A stretch of 64,000 nucleotides of DNA from Pseudomonas fluorescens (GCF_004683905.1 NZ_CP038438.1:1674001-1738000), one strand, 5' to 3'; counted from the stretch's first letter, positions 36,301 to 45,526 are shown. A program made the numbers and translations. Notes: generated by a model not told the origin, from the letters alone.

Positions 36301-36905
36301 TGCTGTCCGACATGCACCACGACATTCGTGTCGTACCGAACATGCTGTCCAAGGACTTGTGGAGCCACTTGCGCAGTCAACGCCGCACCTCGAAGAAACC
36401 ACGGGTCGGTTGGGGCGGCGGGACCAGTCACCACGGTGATCTGGCGGTGATCGCCGATGTGGTGCGCGAACTGGCCAACGAAGTCGACTGGGTTTTCTTC
36501 GGCATGTGTCCGGACGATCTGCTGCCGTACATGCATGAGTTCCACGGCGTGATCGATCTGGAGGTCTACCCGGCGAAGCTGGCCAGCCTGAACCTGGACC
36601 TGGCCCTCGCGCCGCTGGAATTCCACGTGTTCAATGACTGCAAAAGCAACTTGCGGCTGTTGGAGTACGGTGCCTGCGGCTATCCGGTGATCTGCACCGA
36701 CACCGAGGCCTACCGTGGTTATCTGCCGTGTACCCGGATCAAGACCAACAGCACGGACGAGTGGCTGCAAGCGATCCGGATGCACCTGGCCGATCCGGAT
36801 GCCAGTTACCGCATGGGTGATGAGTTGCGTGAGGTAGTGCTGCGTGACTACGTGTTGCGTGGCGATAACCTGCGGTATTGGGAGTATGGCTGGCTGGCGG
36901 ATTGA
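33312..36905 (+). CDS. Large multi-domain glycosyltransferase (GT2-GT2-like-GT4-like)
   Basis: 1197 residues from GTG 33312. Module 1, about 1-220, is a GT2 domain with VSLVIPAFNPRFFERTLNSAV and the CDDDLL acidic motif. Module 2, about 340-560, resembles a second GT2-like part (LEALAAQDYPPELILVLSV). Module 3, about 575-810, is another GT2 domain with VSVVIVTQDQTAALQRCVETL and the NHAQRPEVGVVGAKL segment. The C-terminal roughly 320 residues look GT4-like (VGWGGGTSHHGDLAVIADVV, LRLLEYGACGYPVICTDT). Its place after flgL suggests a role in flagellin glycosylation. Module 3 is closely related to the C-terminal part of the GT at 49475-52390. Confidence 0.85.
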   Translation: MNPLPLVSLVIPAFNPRFFERTLNSAVSQTYGQLEIIVCDDSRGSEIEAIVAAVVEQSGVAVRYVRNPRTLGLVDNLKACLEQAQGEYIKFLCDDDLLYSACIEQQAHEMQRAEVSLVVAQRLLWDANDIILPARIENTPLSPVSGLLKGDDVLGIFEKFPVNVLGGFSNALMRRADVVELLPALTEDGACFVATLDFALYVCLLRRGNLAVSNSVLSAERLYPERLSAQQPMKDAAQVEREWISQMLKARSGESAPAPGWVRYVPLSRADELPRVWQELPLSRTLGTKQSRQEWGVGVNSFSFGELYAQWLACRVLTEQQRHWLPETLASWPCQPRIVPIIIDGQGSRDGLERTLEALAAQDYPPELILVLSVSCAEARLDGRVFHMPLQDDGLEQINTLLPQLEGADWFYLLQPGDRLVAPALLVMADRIAHTPTLTCLYSDEGSLRSGESAEPAFKPDFNLDLMRSYPYVGRALAFKRERFLALGGFAPTFAELAPHDALWRMVENDGLHVVGHIAEVLLESKFDLSQWLTEPGVVAQSPRILEAHLQRLGIAHDIRRGGSELLNRVDYQHARRPLVSVVIVTQDQTAALQRCVETLLEKTAYTEYELLLVDNGSESAEARVWLDGMAQLGSERIRVLSYPQKGNAAAAHNFAVSHARGEYVLLLNAFAVITQADWLDELLNHAQRPEVGVVGAKLFNPDGGVLHAGLILGLNGPVGLPFYGQPVQSDGYMFRLQAVHDLSAVGGDCLMIRKSVFEVAGGLDEQDLKQTLNVVDLCLRVGREGYLVVLNPHAMLAVGARPSAAATTEDEALFAEERETFYQRWLPTIARDPAYNINLTLQGVGATNFSLEPGLRTGWSAFSKAQLPNVLVVPINASAIGHYRMSQPMIELQAANRVEGRICYGLPSIIDIERQSPDVIVLQGRYSEHAIDEIPPLKKYFNARRIFELDDYVIDVPHRNAHIRNMPSKQDMERMVRRAIGLCDRVVVSTQPLANVLSDMHHDIRVVPNMLSKDLWSHLRSQRRTSKKPRVGWGGGTSHHGDLAVIADVVRELANEVDWVFFGMCPDDLLPYMHEFHGVIDLEVYPAKLASLNLDLALAPLEFHVFNDCKSNLRLLEYGACGYPVICTDTEAYRGYLPCTRIKTNSTDEWLQAIRMHLADPDASYRMGDELREVVLRDYVLRGDNLRYWEYGWLAD

Positions 36906-36923
36906 TCTGCGTTCGGCTACCGG

Positions 36924-36953
36924 AAAAAGGCGACCTGAAGGTCGCTTTTTTTT
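36924..36953 (+). terminator. Rho-independent terminator after the large glycosyltransferase
   Basis: AAAAAGGCGACC-TGAA-GGTCGCTTTTTTTT, 20 bases after the stop. Confidence 0.92.
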
Positions 36954-37003
36954 GTCCGTGAAATGCGTGTCTGCGTTAAATGCCGACGGATTTGCGCGCG
37001 GAT

Positions 37004-37031
37004 TAAAGCTTTGGTTTTTCCCTGTCGATAT
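37004..37031 (+). promoter_or_regulatory. Putative sigma-28 (FliA) promoter of the first repeat protein
   Basis: TAAAGCTT (37004-37011), 12 bases, then GTCGATAT (37024-37031). The consensus is TAAAGTTT-N11-GCCGATAA. It lies 89 bases before the start at 37120. If correct, the repeat protein is made with the filament. Confidence 0.55.
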
Positions 37032-37119
37032 CAACGTATTCTCGATTTATCAATGTGCTTGACGGGGGATGATCGCCACGCAAGCAGGGGCCGGTTCATA
37101 ACAAGGCAAGGAAGAAGTA

Positions 37120-40100
37120 ATGGCAGTTATAAACGGAACAAACGGCGCGGATACGCTGACCGGTACCAGTGGGGATGATGAAATCAATGGCCTGGCCGGC
37201 AATGATCTGATCAGGGGAAGTGCCGGAGCAGACAAGATCGATGGCGGTACCGGGACTGATACGGTGGACTATTCCACATCGGCTGATGGAATCAACGTCG
37301 ACATCCGCTCTAATGCTGTCGGTCTTGCGGGCATCGGCGGCGACGCTCAGGGTGACACCCTGAGCGGCATTGAAAAGGTGATCGGCACGGCGTTCAACGA
37401 CACCTTCAATCTCGATACGGCCACCGCGACGTTCGAGGGCGGAGCGGGGGATGATGTCTACGTTCTCAACGGCAGTGGCGGCACGGTTATCGAACAGTCG
37501 AGTGGCGGTAACGATGAAGTACGCAGCAACTTCGCCCAGATTTACCTGAGCGCCAACGTCGAGCGTCTGACCTATACCGGAACCGGTTCATTCACCGGTT
37601 GGGGCAATGCCAGCGACAACGTCATTACAGGAGGCGTTGGCAACGACTTCCTGTATGGCGGCGCGGGTGCTGATCAGTTTATCGGTGGTGCCGGTATCGA
37701 CACGGTCGGCTATACCGATAGCACTGTCGGTGTCAGCATCAACCTGAAAACCGGCGTCAATTCCGGGATCGCGGCGGGGGATACCTACACCGGCATTGAA
37801 CGAATCCTCGGCTCGAACGGCAACGATACATTCGTCGCCGATAGCCGGGTATTTGCCTTTGACGGCGGCGCCGGAGTGGCGGATGTGGTGGATTACTCGA
37901 CATCCACCGAGGCGATCAATGTCGACATCCGCTATAACGCTGTCGGTCTCGCGGGCATTGGCGGCGACGCTCAGGGTGACACCCTGTTCGGCATTGAAAA
38001 GGTGATCGGCACGGCGTTCAACGACACCTTCAATCTCGATTCGGCCACTGCGACGTTCGAGGGTGGAGCGGGGGATGATGTCTACGTTCTCAACGGCAGT
38101 GGCGGCACGGTCATCGAACAGACGGGTGGCGGTAACGATGAAGTACGCAGCAACTTCGCCCAGATTTACCTGAGCGCCAACGTCGAGCGCCTGACCTATA
38201 CCGGTAACGCGGCATTCACCGGTTGGGGCAACGCCAGCGACAACGTCATTACGGGGGGCATTGGCAATGACACCCTGTATGGCGGCGCGGGTGCCGACCA
38301 GTTCATCGGTGGTGGGGGTATCGACACGGCTGGCTATGCCGACAGCACTGTCGGTGTCACCTTGAATTTCAAGACCGGGGTCAACAGTGGCATCGCGGCG
38401 GGCGATACCTACACCGGCATTGAGCGAATCCTCGGCTCGGGCTTCAACGATACCTTCATCGCCGACAGTCGGGTGTTTGCATTTGACGGCGGTGCGGGAA
38501 CGGCTGACGTGGTGGATTACTCGACGTCTGTCGAGGCGATCAATGTCGATATCCGAGCTAATGCTGTCGGTCTCGCGGGCATTGGCGGCGACGCTCAGGG
38601 TGACACCCTGAGCGGCATTGAAAAGGTGATCGGCACGGCGTTCAACGACACCTTCAATCTCGATTCGGCCACTGCGGCGTTCGAGGGGGGAGCGGGGGAT
38701 GATGTCTACGTTCTCAACAGCAGTGGCGGCACGGTCATCGAACAGGCGGGTGGCGGTAACGATGAAGTACGCAGCAACTTCGGCCAGATCTACCTGGGCG
38801 CCAACGTCGAGCGTCTGACCTATACCGGCAACGCTTCATTCATCGGCTGGGGCAATGCCAGCGACAACATTATTACCGGTGGTGCCGGCAATGACCTGTT
38901 GTATGGCGGCGCAGGTGCCGATCAATTTATTGGTGGCGCCGGCATAGATACCGCCAGCTACGGCGACAGTACTGTTGGCGTCAGCATCAATTTGAAAACC
39001 GGTGTCAACAGCGGCATCGCAGCGGGCGATACCTACACCGGCATTGAGCGAATCCTCGGCTCGGGCTTCAACGATACCTTCATCGCCGACAGTCGGGTGT
39101 TTGCATTTGACGGCGGTGCGGGAACGGCTGACGTGGTGGATTACTCGACGTCTGTCGAGGCGATCAATGTCGATATCAGAGCTAATGCTGTCGGTCTCGC
39201 GGGCATTGGCGGCGACGCTCAGGGTGACACCCTGATCGGCATTGAAAAGGTGATCGGCACGGCGTTCAACGACACCTTCAATCTCGATTCGGCCACTGCG
39301 ACGTTCGAGGGGGGAGCGGGGGATGATGTCTACGTTCTCAACGGCAGTGGCGGCACGGTCATCGAACAGGCGGGTGGCGGTAACGATGAAGTACGCAGCA
39401 ACTTCGGCCAGATCTACCTGGGCGCCAACGTCGAGCGTCTGACCTATACCGGCACCGGGTCATTCACCGGTTGGGGCAACGCCATCGACAACATCATTAC
39501 AGGGGGCAATGGCAACGACATCCTGTATGGCGGCGCGGGTGCCGACCGGTTCATCGGTGGTGCCGGTTTTGACACTGTCGGCTACGGCGACACGACTATT
39601 GGCGTCACCATCAACCTGAAAACCGGGGTTCACACAGGGATCGCAGCAGGGGATACCTACACCAGTATCGAGGCTTTGACCGGCACGATAGCCGGTGACA
39701 TTTTCATCGCCGACGGCGCGGCCATGGCTTTTGACGGGTTAGTGGGTGCGGACATGGTCAGCTATGAACAATCCGATAGCGCCGTGACCATTGATTTGAA
39801 AACTAAGGTCAATGCGGGTGACGCGGCCGGCGATACCTACACCGGAATCGAGTTTTTCCAGGGCAGCAGCTTCAACGACACCCTGTCCGGAACCGCATTC
39901 GGTGACAACTTCATTGGTGGCTCCGGTGCGGACCTGATCGATGGGCGTGAAGGGCATGACACTGCCTGGTACATCAACAGCAAGGCCGCTGTGAACATCA
40001 ATCTGCAGACCAACGTCAACGAAGGCGCCGATGCTCAAGGTGATGTGCTGCTCAATATCGAGCGAGTGATCGGCAGCCAATTCGACGATACGCTGACCGG

Positions 40101-40773
40101 AAGTTCGGCAGTCGATTTTCTTGAGGGCAGCACAGGCAACGACGTGATTTATGGCGGCGACGGGGCCGACTTCATTTATGGAGGCCTGGTTTCCCTGGCC
40201 GGGCCGTTAGCCAGTTCGGCACCCAATGCAGGGGCTGAGGCTGATGCGCTCTATGGCGGCAATGACAACGACACGATTCTCACCGCATCCAACGACACTG
40301 GCAGCCGTGCGTATGGCGAAGCGGGCGATGACACCATCACCGTAACTCATGGCATCGCTGATGGTGGTGAAGGCAATGACAAGCTGATCGGTACCGGCCT
40401 GGGCTTCTCGCTGTTTGGCGGCGTGGGCAAGGATAATCTGGTATTGCAGTCCGTCGGTTCGGCCTTCGGTGGTGAAGGTGACGATATCTACACCATCGAC
40501 ACTTCGGCATTGGTCAACATTCAGGACGACGGTACCAGCCGTGGCGACAAGATTGTGCTGTCGTACATTCGCGCTTCGGAACTGCAAGTCGACCGTGTCG
40601 GTGACGACCTCTACCTGCACCGTTACAGCGTTTCAGCCGGACAGACGCCGGATGAGGGCGTGCGCCTGAAGGATTGGTTTGCCGGTTCCGACACTATCGA
40701 GCAGATCGTGACGGCCGATAATCAGACCATCAATCTGCCGGCCAACAGTGATGCATTCGCGATGTTTGGCTGA
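37120..40773 (+). CDS. Large RTX-like calcium-binding repeat protein
   Basis: 1217 residues, AGGAAGAAG as ribosome site. No N-terminal signal. Glycine/aspartate nonapeptide-type repeats (GTSGDDEINGLAGNDLIRG, GNDFLYGGAGADQFIGGAG) are the calcium-binding beta-roll hallmark of type I secreted proteins. Four 208-residue blocks begin near residue 48 and are encoded by four near-identical 624-bp units. The C-terminus ends DAFAMFG, as does the next gene's product (DGFAMFG), a plausible type I secretion signal. No catalytic domain seen, so a structural or surface protein is likely. No type I transporter genes are in the window. Situated between flagellar glycosylation genes. Confidence 0.85.
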   Translation: MAVINGTNGADTLTGTSGDDEINGLAGNDLIRGSAGADKIDGGTGTDTVDYSTSADGINVDIRSNAVGLAGIGGDAQGDTLSGIEKVIGTAFNDTFNLDTATATFEGGAGDDVYVLNGSGGTVIEQSSGGNDEVRSNFAQIYLSANVERLTYTGTGSFTGWGNASDNVITGGVGNDFLYGGAGADQFIGGAGIDTVGYTDSTVGVSINLKTGVNSGIAAGDTYTGIERILGSNGNDTFVADSRVFAFDGGAGVADVVDYSTSTEAINVDIRYNAVGLAGIGGDAQGDTLFGIEKVIGTAFNDTFNLDSATATFEGGAGDDVYVLNGSGGTVIEQTGGGNDEVRSNFAQIYLSANVERLTYTGNAAFTGWGNASDNVITGGIGNDTLYGGAGADQFIGGGGIDTAGYADSTVGVTLNFKTGVNSGIAAGDTYTGIERILGSGFNDTFIADSRVFAFDGGAGTADVVDYSTSVEAINVDIRANAVGLAGIGGDAQGDTLSGIEKVIGTAFNDTFNLDSATAAFEGGAGDDVYVLNSSGGTVIEQAGGGNDEVRSNFGQIYLGANVERLTYTGNASFIGWGNASDNIITGGAGNDLLYGGAGADQFIGGAGIDTASYGDSTVGVSINLKTGVNSGIAAGDTYTGIERILGSGFNDTFIADSRVFAFDGGAGTADVVDYSTSVEAINVDIRANAVGLAGIGGDAQGDTLIGIEKVIGTAFNDTFNLDSATATFEGGAGDDVYVLNGSGGTVIEQAGGGNDEVRSNFGQIYLGANVERLTYTGTGSFTGWGNAIDNIITGGNGNDILYGGAGADRFIGGAGFDTVGYGDTTIGVTINLKTGVHTGIAAGDTYTSIEALTGTIAGDIFIADGAAMAFDGLVGADMVSYEQSDSAVTIDLKTKVNAGDAAGDTYTGIEFFQGSSFNDTLSGTAFGDNFIGGSGADLIDGREGHDTAWYINSKAAVNINLQTNVNEGADAQGDVLLNIERVIGSQFDDTLTGSSAVDFLEGSTGNDVIYGGDGADFIYGGLVSLAGPLASSAPNAGAEADALYGGNDNDTILTASNDTGSRAYGEAGDDTITVTHGIADGGEGNDKLIGTGLGFSLFGGVGKDNLVLQSVGSAFGGEGDDIYTIDTSALVNIQDDGTSRGDKIVLSYIRASELQVDRVGDDLYLHRYSVSAGQTPDEGVRLKDWFAGSDTIEQIVTADNQTINLPANSDAFAMFG
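37261..39756. repeat. Four tandem 624-bp repeats inside the first repeat-protein gene
   Basis: The marker GCGGCGACGCTCAGGGTGAC starts at 37337, 37961, 38585 and 39209, spaced exactly 624 bases. Each unit codes 208 residues, mostly identical. Differences include the serine/alanine choices and GFNDTF versus SNGNDTF motifs. The region is prone to recombination and to assembly collapse. Unit boundaries are approximate. Confidence 0.9.
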
Positions 40774-40782
40774 CCACTGAAT

Positions 40783-40819
40783 CGCACACCTGCAATCGCA
40801 ATGCGGCCGCAGGTGTGCG
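40783..40819 (+). other. Intergenic hairpin between the two repeat-protein genes
   Basis: 11-bp arms CGCACACCTGC and GCAGGTGTGCG. No T-run, so more likely an mRNA-processing or attenuating stem than a full terminator. No separate promoter seen for the second gene. Confidence 0.5.
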
Positions 40820-40869
40820 CTTGGCAGCTGAAGGACCAACCTGGTTTCAACCAAGCAAGGAAGAAGCAA

Positions 40870-42876
40870 ATGTCAGTGATTTATGGAACGAGTGAAGCCG
40901 ATGTCATGGGCGGCAATGAAGGCAATGACGAACTCTACGGACTGGAGTCGGATGATCAGATCTGGGGTACCACGGGGTCCGATCTGCTGGATGGCGGGGA
41001 GGGGTTCGATTCAGTGAGTTATCAGATGATGCCGAACGGCGTCAGCGTCGATTTCCGCGAGGGGCTGGCCACTGTCACCAAGGCGGACGGCTCCGTCGAT
41101 ACCCTGGTCGGCATCGAAAAAGTCATCGGCAGCTTTGACAATGACACCTTGGTCAGTTCGGTCAGCGGTATCACGCTGGAAGGTGATAACGGAGATGACG
41201 TGTACATCGTCGGTAGCGAAGGTGTGACCATCGTCGAAGCGGAACGCGGCGGTTACGACGAGCTGCGCACCAGCGTCAACACCCAGAGGATGGATCCGTT
41301 CCTGGACAAAATGATCTTCACCGGCACCGGCGACTTCAAGGGCTACGGCAATGCCGAGGCGAACGTGATTGTCGCCGGTGCAGGCAATGACGTGCTGTGG
41401 GGTGGCGACGGTGGCGATCAGTTCATTGGCGGTGAGGGCTTCGACACAGTCAGCTATACCGACAGCCTTGAAGGCGTCAGTATCGAGCTCTCGAGCATGT
41501 GGGGCGCCACCGGCATTGCATTCGGCGATACCTACTCGAGCATCGAGGCCGTGCGGGGTTCGAATTTCAACGATGTGATCTTCGCCGGCGCAAGCGCAAT
41601 GGTCATGGACGGTGCCGATGGCTTTGACGCCGTCGATTACAGCCGTTCCAACGATGCGGTCAGCATCGAGTTTCGTGATGGCGAGGGCTTCGGTTCTGGC
41701 GGCTACGCCGAGGGCGACACCTTGATCAATGTGGAAAAGGTTGTCGGGACTAACCTGGACGATCACTTCACTGCCAACTCGGGCGGCGTGACCTTCGAAG
41801 GTGGCTGGGGCAGTGACGTCTATACGATCAACAGCGAGGGTGTGACCATCGTCGAGACAGACTCAGGCATGGGGTTTGACGAGCTGTACACCAGCCTGTC
41901 GGTCATGAAGATGGACCCGTTCATCGAGAAAATGACCTACACCGGTACAGCCGATTTCACCGGTTATGGCAATGATTCCGACAACTACATCTTCGGCGGC
42001 AGCGGCGATGACCTGTTCTACGGTGGCGCCGGACGGGATGTGTTCGTCGGCGGCGCGGGAACGGACATCGTCAGCTATGACGACAGCGATACGGGTGTGG
42101 TGGTCAACCTGTCGAGGATTGGCCAGAACGGTACGGCCGAAGGGGATATGTATTACGACGTAGAAGGTCTGCAAGGCAGTCGTTTCAACGATGTGATGGA
42201 TGCCGGCCGCGAGGACGCGATCCTGGAAGGTGGCAACGGCGATGATGTGATCAGTGGCAACGATGGCAATGATCACCTTTACGGCGGACTGAAATCCGGT
42301 CTCGACGGTGATGTCGCGCAGGCCGACACACTGTCTGGCGGTTCGGGTGATGACGTCATCGTCAGCGCTGTGAATGACCTGGGTACAGTGGCCCACGGCG
42401 ACGGAGGCAATGACACCATCACGGTCCACAACGGCAGTGCCCTTGGTGATGACGGTCATGACGTGCTCACCGGCACCGGCAACAGTTATCTGTTGTCAGG
42501 TGGCAGCGGCAACGACGTGCTGAACCTCAATCTTCCGGGGCAGTCCGGTACTGGCGGCACCGCACTGGGCGGTATGGGTGACGATATCTACATCGTGAAC
42601 AGCACCGGGCTGGTATCGATTCAGGACGAGGGCTGGGATCTCAACGACACCCTGATCCTCAACACCATCACCAACGCCAGCCAGTTGAACGTCACCCGCA
42701 TCGGCGATGACGCCTACCTGCACAGCGCCAACGACGGCAGCAGCGGTGTGCCGGACAACGGCGTGAAACTGGCGGGATGGTATGCCGGGTTCAACAACAT
42801 CGAGCACCTGCAGACTGCCGACGGCCAGGTCTACGACCTGCCGGCGACGGTTGATGGGTTCGCCATGTTCGGCTGA
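40870..42876 (+). CDS. Second RTX-like calcium-binding repeat protein
   Basis: 668 residues from ATG 40870 (MSVIYGTSEADVMGGNEGNDELYG); the ribosome site AAGGAAGAAG is nearly identical to that of the previous gene. The longer frame from 40801 is rejected. It is a shorter, more diverged paralog of the preceding protein with the same architecture: repeat blocks with GNDVLWGGDGGDQFIGGEG, two larger blocks of about 210 residues, then a C-terminal domain (DDIYIVNSTGLVSIQDEG...VKLAGWYAGFNNIEHLQTADGQ) and terminal DGFAMFG. Function unknown. Confidence 0.85.
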   Translation: MSVIYGTSEADVMGGNEGNDELYGLESDDQIWGTTGSDLLDGGEGFDSVSYQMMPNGVSVDFREGLATVTKADGSVDTLVGIEKVIGSFDNDTLVSSVSGITLEGDNGDDVYIVGSEGVTIVEAERGGYDELRTSVNTQRMDPFLDKMIFTGTGDFKGYGNAEANVIVAGAGNDVLWGGDGGDQFIGGEGFDTVSYTDSLEGVSIELSSMWGATGIAFGDTYSSIEAVRGSNFNDVIFAGASAMVMDGADGFDAVDYSRSNDAVSIEFRDGEGFGSGGYAEGDTLINVEKVVGTNLDDHFTANSGGVTFEGGWGSDVYTINSEGVTIVETDSGMGFDELYTSLSVMKMDPFIEKMTYTGTADFTGYGNDSDNYIFGGSGDDLFYGGAGRDVFVGGAGTDIVSYDDSDTGVVVNLSRIGQNGTAEGDMYYDVEGLQGSRFNDVMDAGREDAILEGGNGDDVISGNDGNDHLYGGLKSGLDGDVAQADTLSGGSGDDVIVSAVNDLGTVAHGDGGNDTITVHNGSALGDDGHDVLTGTGNSYLLSGGSGNDVLNLNLPGQSGTGGTALGGMGDDIYIVNSTGLVSIQDEGWDLNDTLILNTITNASQLNVTRIGDDAYLHSANDGSSGVPDNGVKLAGWYAGFNNIEHLQTADGQVYDLPATVDGFAMFG

Positions 42877-42904
42877 TCACTCGATCTGTTGATGCACCGC
42901 AATG

Positions 42905-42941
42905 AAAGGGATGAATCCGCTGCTGGATTCATCCCTTTTTT
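42905..42941 (+). terminator. Rho-independent terminator after the second repeat protein
   Basis: AAAGGGATGAATCC-GCTGCT-GGATTCATCCCTTTTTTC, 28 bases after the stop. Confidence 0.93.
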
Positions 42942-42978
42942 CATGCCTTACGGCGCACCCGACGCAGCGCTCGCGGAG

Positions 42979-42995
42979 CTGGCGCGTTTCCTGCA
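42979..42995 (+). promoter_or_regulatory. Putative sigma-54 promoter of the sugar operon
   Basis: CTGGCGCGTTTCCTGCA fits YTGGCACG-N4-TTGCW with GG/GC exactly 10 bases apart. It lies about 137 bases before rfbF. This ties glycan synthesis to RpoN/FleQ flagellar control. Confidence 0.65.
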
Positions 42996-43131
42996 AGTCC
43001 CCCTCAAATCGCCATAAAACGAGCGCTCGCGGTCATCGCAGCGGCGCCGCAGGCGGCAAAAGGGTTAGCCAGACGGCCCGCATCGCTCAACCAAGCCATG
43101 CGCAGCCCGGTGACGAACGAGAGGGGAGACG

Positions 43132-43905
43132 ATGAAGGCAGTTATTTTGGCGGGTGGCCTCGGCACGCGCATCAGTGAAGAGTCGCACCTCAAGCCCAAG
43201 CCCATGATCGAGATCGGCGGCAAGCCAATTCTCTGGCACATCATGAAGCAGTATTCCGCTCACGGGATCCACGACTTCGTGATTTGCCTGGGCTACAAGG
43301 GCTATGCGATCAAAGACTTCTTCGCCAACTACTTCCTGCACACCTCCGACGTCACGTTCGACATGCGCAACAACCGCATGGACGTGCACCAGAACTACAG
43401 CGAGCCGTGGAGCGTCACCCTGATCGACACCGGCGAGGAAACCATGACCGGTGGCCGTCTGCTGCGTGCCGGCCGTTACCTCAAGGATGAAGAGGCGTTC
43501 TGCTTCACCTACGGCGACGGCGTTTCCGACATCAACATTGCTCAACTCGTCGATTACCACAAAGCCCACGGTCGCCTGGCCACCGTCACCGCGGTGCAGC
43601 CGCCGGGACGTTACGGTGCCCTTGAGCGCCAGGGCGATCAGGTACTGGGTTTCACCGAAAAACCGCGCGGCGACGGTGGCTGGATCAACGGTGGCTTCTT
43701 CGTGCTGTCACCCAAAGTCCTGTCCTACATCGCTGGCGATGAAACCACCTGGGAAGCCGAGCCGCTGGCGCGTCTGGCAGAGGATGAACAGCTGAACGCC
43801 TTCGAACACGAAGGCTTCTGGCATCCGATGGACACCCTGCGCGACAAGAACCACCTCGAAGCGCTGTGGCAGAGCGGGGAGGCCCCATGGAAGCAATGGG
43901 CCTGA
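43132..43905 (+). CDS. rfbF: Glucose-1-phosphate cytidylyltransferase
   Basis: 257 residues. Nucleotidyltransferase signature [33 protein letters not shown] at the N-terminus, and [13 protein letters not shown] with the metal Asp. GAGGGGAG lies upstream. It makes CDP-glucose from CTP and glucose-1-phosphate. Overlaps the next gene by 19 bases. First gene of a long operon. Confidence 0.95.
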   Translation: MKAVILAGGLGTRISEESHLKPKPMIEIGGKPILWHIMKQYSAHGIHDFVICLGYKGYAIKDFFANYFLHTSDVTFDMRNNRMDVHQNYSEPWSVTLIDTGEETMTGGRLLRAGRYLKDEEAFCFTYGDGVSDINIAQLVDYHKAHGRLATVTAVQPPGRYGALERQGDQVLGFTEKPRGDGGWINGGFFVLSPKVLSYIAGDETTWEAEPLARLAEDEQLNAFEHEGFWHPMDTLRDKNHLEALWQSGEAPWKQWA

Positions 43906-44969
43906 GTGCGGATTTCTGGCGCGGCAAACGCGTACTGATTACCGGCCACACCGGTTTCAAAGGCAGCTGGCTGACCCTGTGGCTGCAAAGCCTCGGTGCG
44001 CAAGTCAGCGGTTTTTCGCTGGATCCGTCGACCGAACCGAGCCTGTATGAACTGGCGCGGGTTCACGAAGGGATCAACGATCAACGTGGCGATCTGCGTG
44101 ATCTCGGCGCGTTGCTGGAGATCATCGCCGACACCGAGCCGGAGATCGTTCTGCACCTGGCCGCGCAGCCACTGGTGCGTGAAGGCTATCGCGACCCGCT
44201 GGGCACTTATTCCAGCAACGTCATGGGCACGCTGAACCTGCTCGAAGCGATCCGTCAGGTCGGTTGCGTGCGCGCCTGCGTGCTGGTGACCACCGACAAG
44301 GTTTACGCCAACAAGGAATGGCTGTGGCCGTACCGCGAGGACGAAGCCCTCGGCGGGCACGATCCTTACAGCAGCAGCAAGGCTTGCTGCGAACTGTTGG
44401 CGCAGTCTTACGCCGCGTCGTTTTTCCCGGCTGACAAGTACGCCGAACACGGTTTGGCCCTGGCCACCGCGCGCGCCGGCAACGTCCTGGGCGGCGGTGA
44501 CTTCGCCCCTGAACGCCTGATTCCCGACGTGCTCAAAGCCTGGACTGCGGACGAGCCGGTGACCCTGCGTTATCCGCAAGCGGTGCGCCCGTGGCAGCAC
44601 GCGCTGGAACCGCTGGCCGGTTACCTGCAACTGGCTGCGGGTCTCTACGAACAAGGCCCGGAATACGCCGGGGCGTGGAACTTCGGCCCGGGCGAGGCGG
44701 ACATGTGCAGCGTCGGCGAAGTGGTCGAACTGCTCGCCAGTCGCTGGCCACAGGCACGCGGTTTGCGCATTGAGAAAAGCGAACTGCACGAGGCTGGTCT
44801 GTTGCGTCTGGACAGCAGTCGCGCCCGTCAGGTGTTGGGCTGGCAGCCACGCTGGACCTTGCAGCAATGCCTGACCCAGACCCTCGACTGGCATCTGGCG
44901 TGGCAGAACGGCGATGACATGCGCAACGTCACTCTCGGCCAACTGAACCTGTACCGAGGCGCGCTGTGA
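43887..44969 (+). CDS. rfbG: CDP-glucose 4,6-dehydratase
   Basis: 360 residues from ATG 43887; ATG 43896 is also possible. Rossmann motif [18 protein letters not shown], catalytic YxxxK in [13 protein letters not shown], and [11 protein letters not shown], diagnostic of RfbG. It gives CDP-4-dehydro-6-deoxy-D-glucose. No E1-type 3-dehydrase (rfbH/ascC) is in the window, so 3,6-dideoxy sugars are not indicated. Overlaps both neighbours. Confidence 0.95.
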   Translation: MEAMGLSADFWRGKRVLITGHTGFKGSWLTLWLQSLGAQVSGFSLDPSTEPSLYELARVHEGINDQRGDLRDLGALLEIIADTEPEIVLHLAAQPLVREGYRDPLGTYSSNVMGTLNLLEAIRQVGCVRACVLVTTDKVYANKEWLWPYREDEALGGHDPYSSSKACCELLAQSYAASFFPADKYAEHGLALATARAGNVLGGGDFAPERLIPDVLKAWTADEPVTLRYPQAVRPWQHALEPLAGYLQLAAGLYEQGPEYAGAWNFGPGEADMCSVGEVVELLASRWPQARGLRIEKSELHEAGLLRLDSSRARQVLGWQPRWTLQQCLTQTLDWHLAWQNGDDMRNVTLGQLNLYRGAL

Positions 44970-45526
44970 GCGAGTTTTCCTTGAAACCGTTGCCGCTGGC
45001 CGGGCTGTTCAGCGTCCAGCACAGACGCTTCGAAGATCAGCGCGGGCATTTCGCCCGGCTGTTCTGCGAAGGCAGCCTGAGCGCGTTCGGCAGCGAATTT
45101 CATATCCGCCAGATCAACCATTCCTGCACCCGCGACAAGGGCAGTGTGCGCGGTCTGCATTACCAGAATGCCAACGCCCCGGAAGCCAAGCTGATCACTT
45201 GCCTGCGCGGTGAAGTGTGGGACGTGGCGGTGGATCTGCGCCCTGATTCCGAGACCTTTCTGCACTGGCACGCCGAGCACCTCAAGGCTGGCGACGGTCG
45301 CAGCCTGCTGATTCCGGCCGGCTTCGCTCATGGCTTTCAGACCCTGACCGACGACGCCGAACTGCTTTACCTGCACAGCGCTGATTACGCGCCGGAGCAC
45401 GAGAGCGGGCTGTCGGTGAACGATCCACGGCTGGCGATTGCCTGGCCGTTGCCTGTCAATAATTTGTCAGCGCGTGATTCCAGCCATCCTGCGCTCGATC
45501 AACACTTTGCCGGAGTGCATCTATGA
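44966..45526 (+). CDS. dTDP-4-dehydrorhamnose 3,5-epimerase family protein (RfbC-like)
   Basis: 186 residues from GTG 44966, overlapping the rfbG stop. Cupin-fold epimerase motifs are present: RGLHYQNANAPEAKLITCLRGEVWDVAVDLR with catalytic His, and IPAGFAHGFQTLTDDAEL. Here the substrate is probably the CDP-4-keto-6-deoxy sugar rather than dTDP-rhamnose precursor, because rmlA/rmlB are absent and rfbFG are adjacent (inference). Confidence 0.88.
   Translation: MSEFSLKPLPLAGLFSVQHRRFEDQRGHFARLFCEGSLSAFGSEFHIRQINHSCTRDKGSVRGLHYQNANAPEAKLITCLRGEVWDVAVDLRPDSETFLHWHAEHLKAGDGRSLLIPAGFAHGFQTLTDDAELLYLHSADYAPEHESGLSVNDPRLAIAWPLPVNNLSARDSSHPALDQHFAGVHL

Noticed and set aside
37261..39756. Possible CRISPR or satellite array
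   Set aside because: Units are 624 bases and fully coding in one frame; they are protein repeats.
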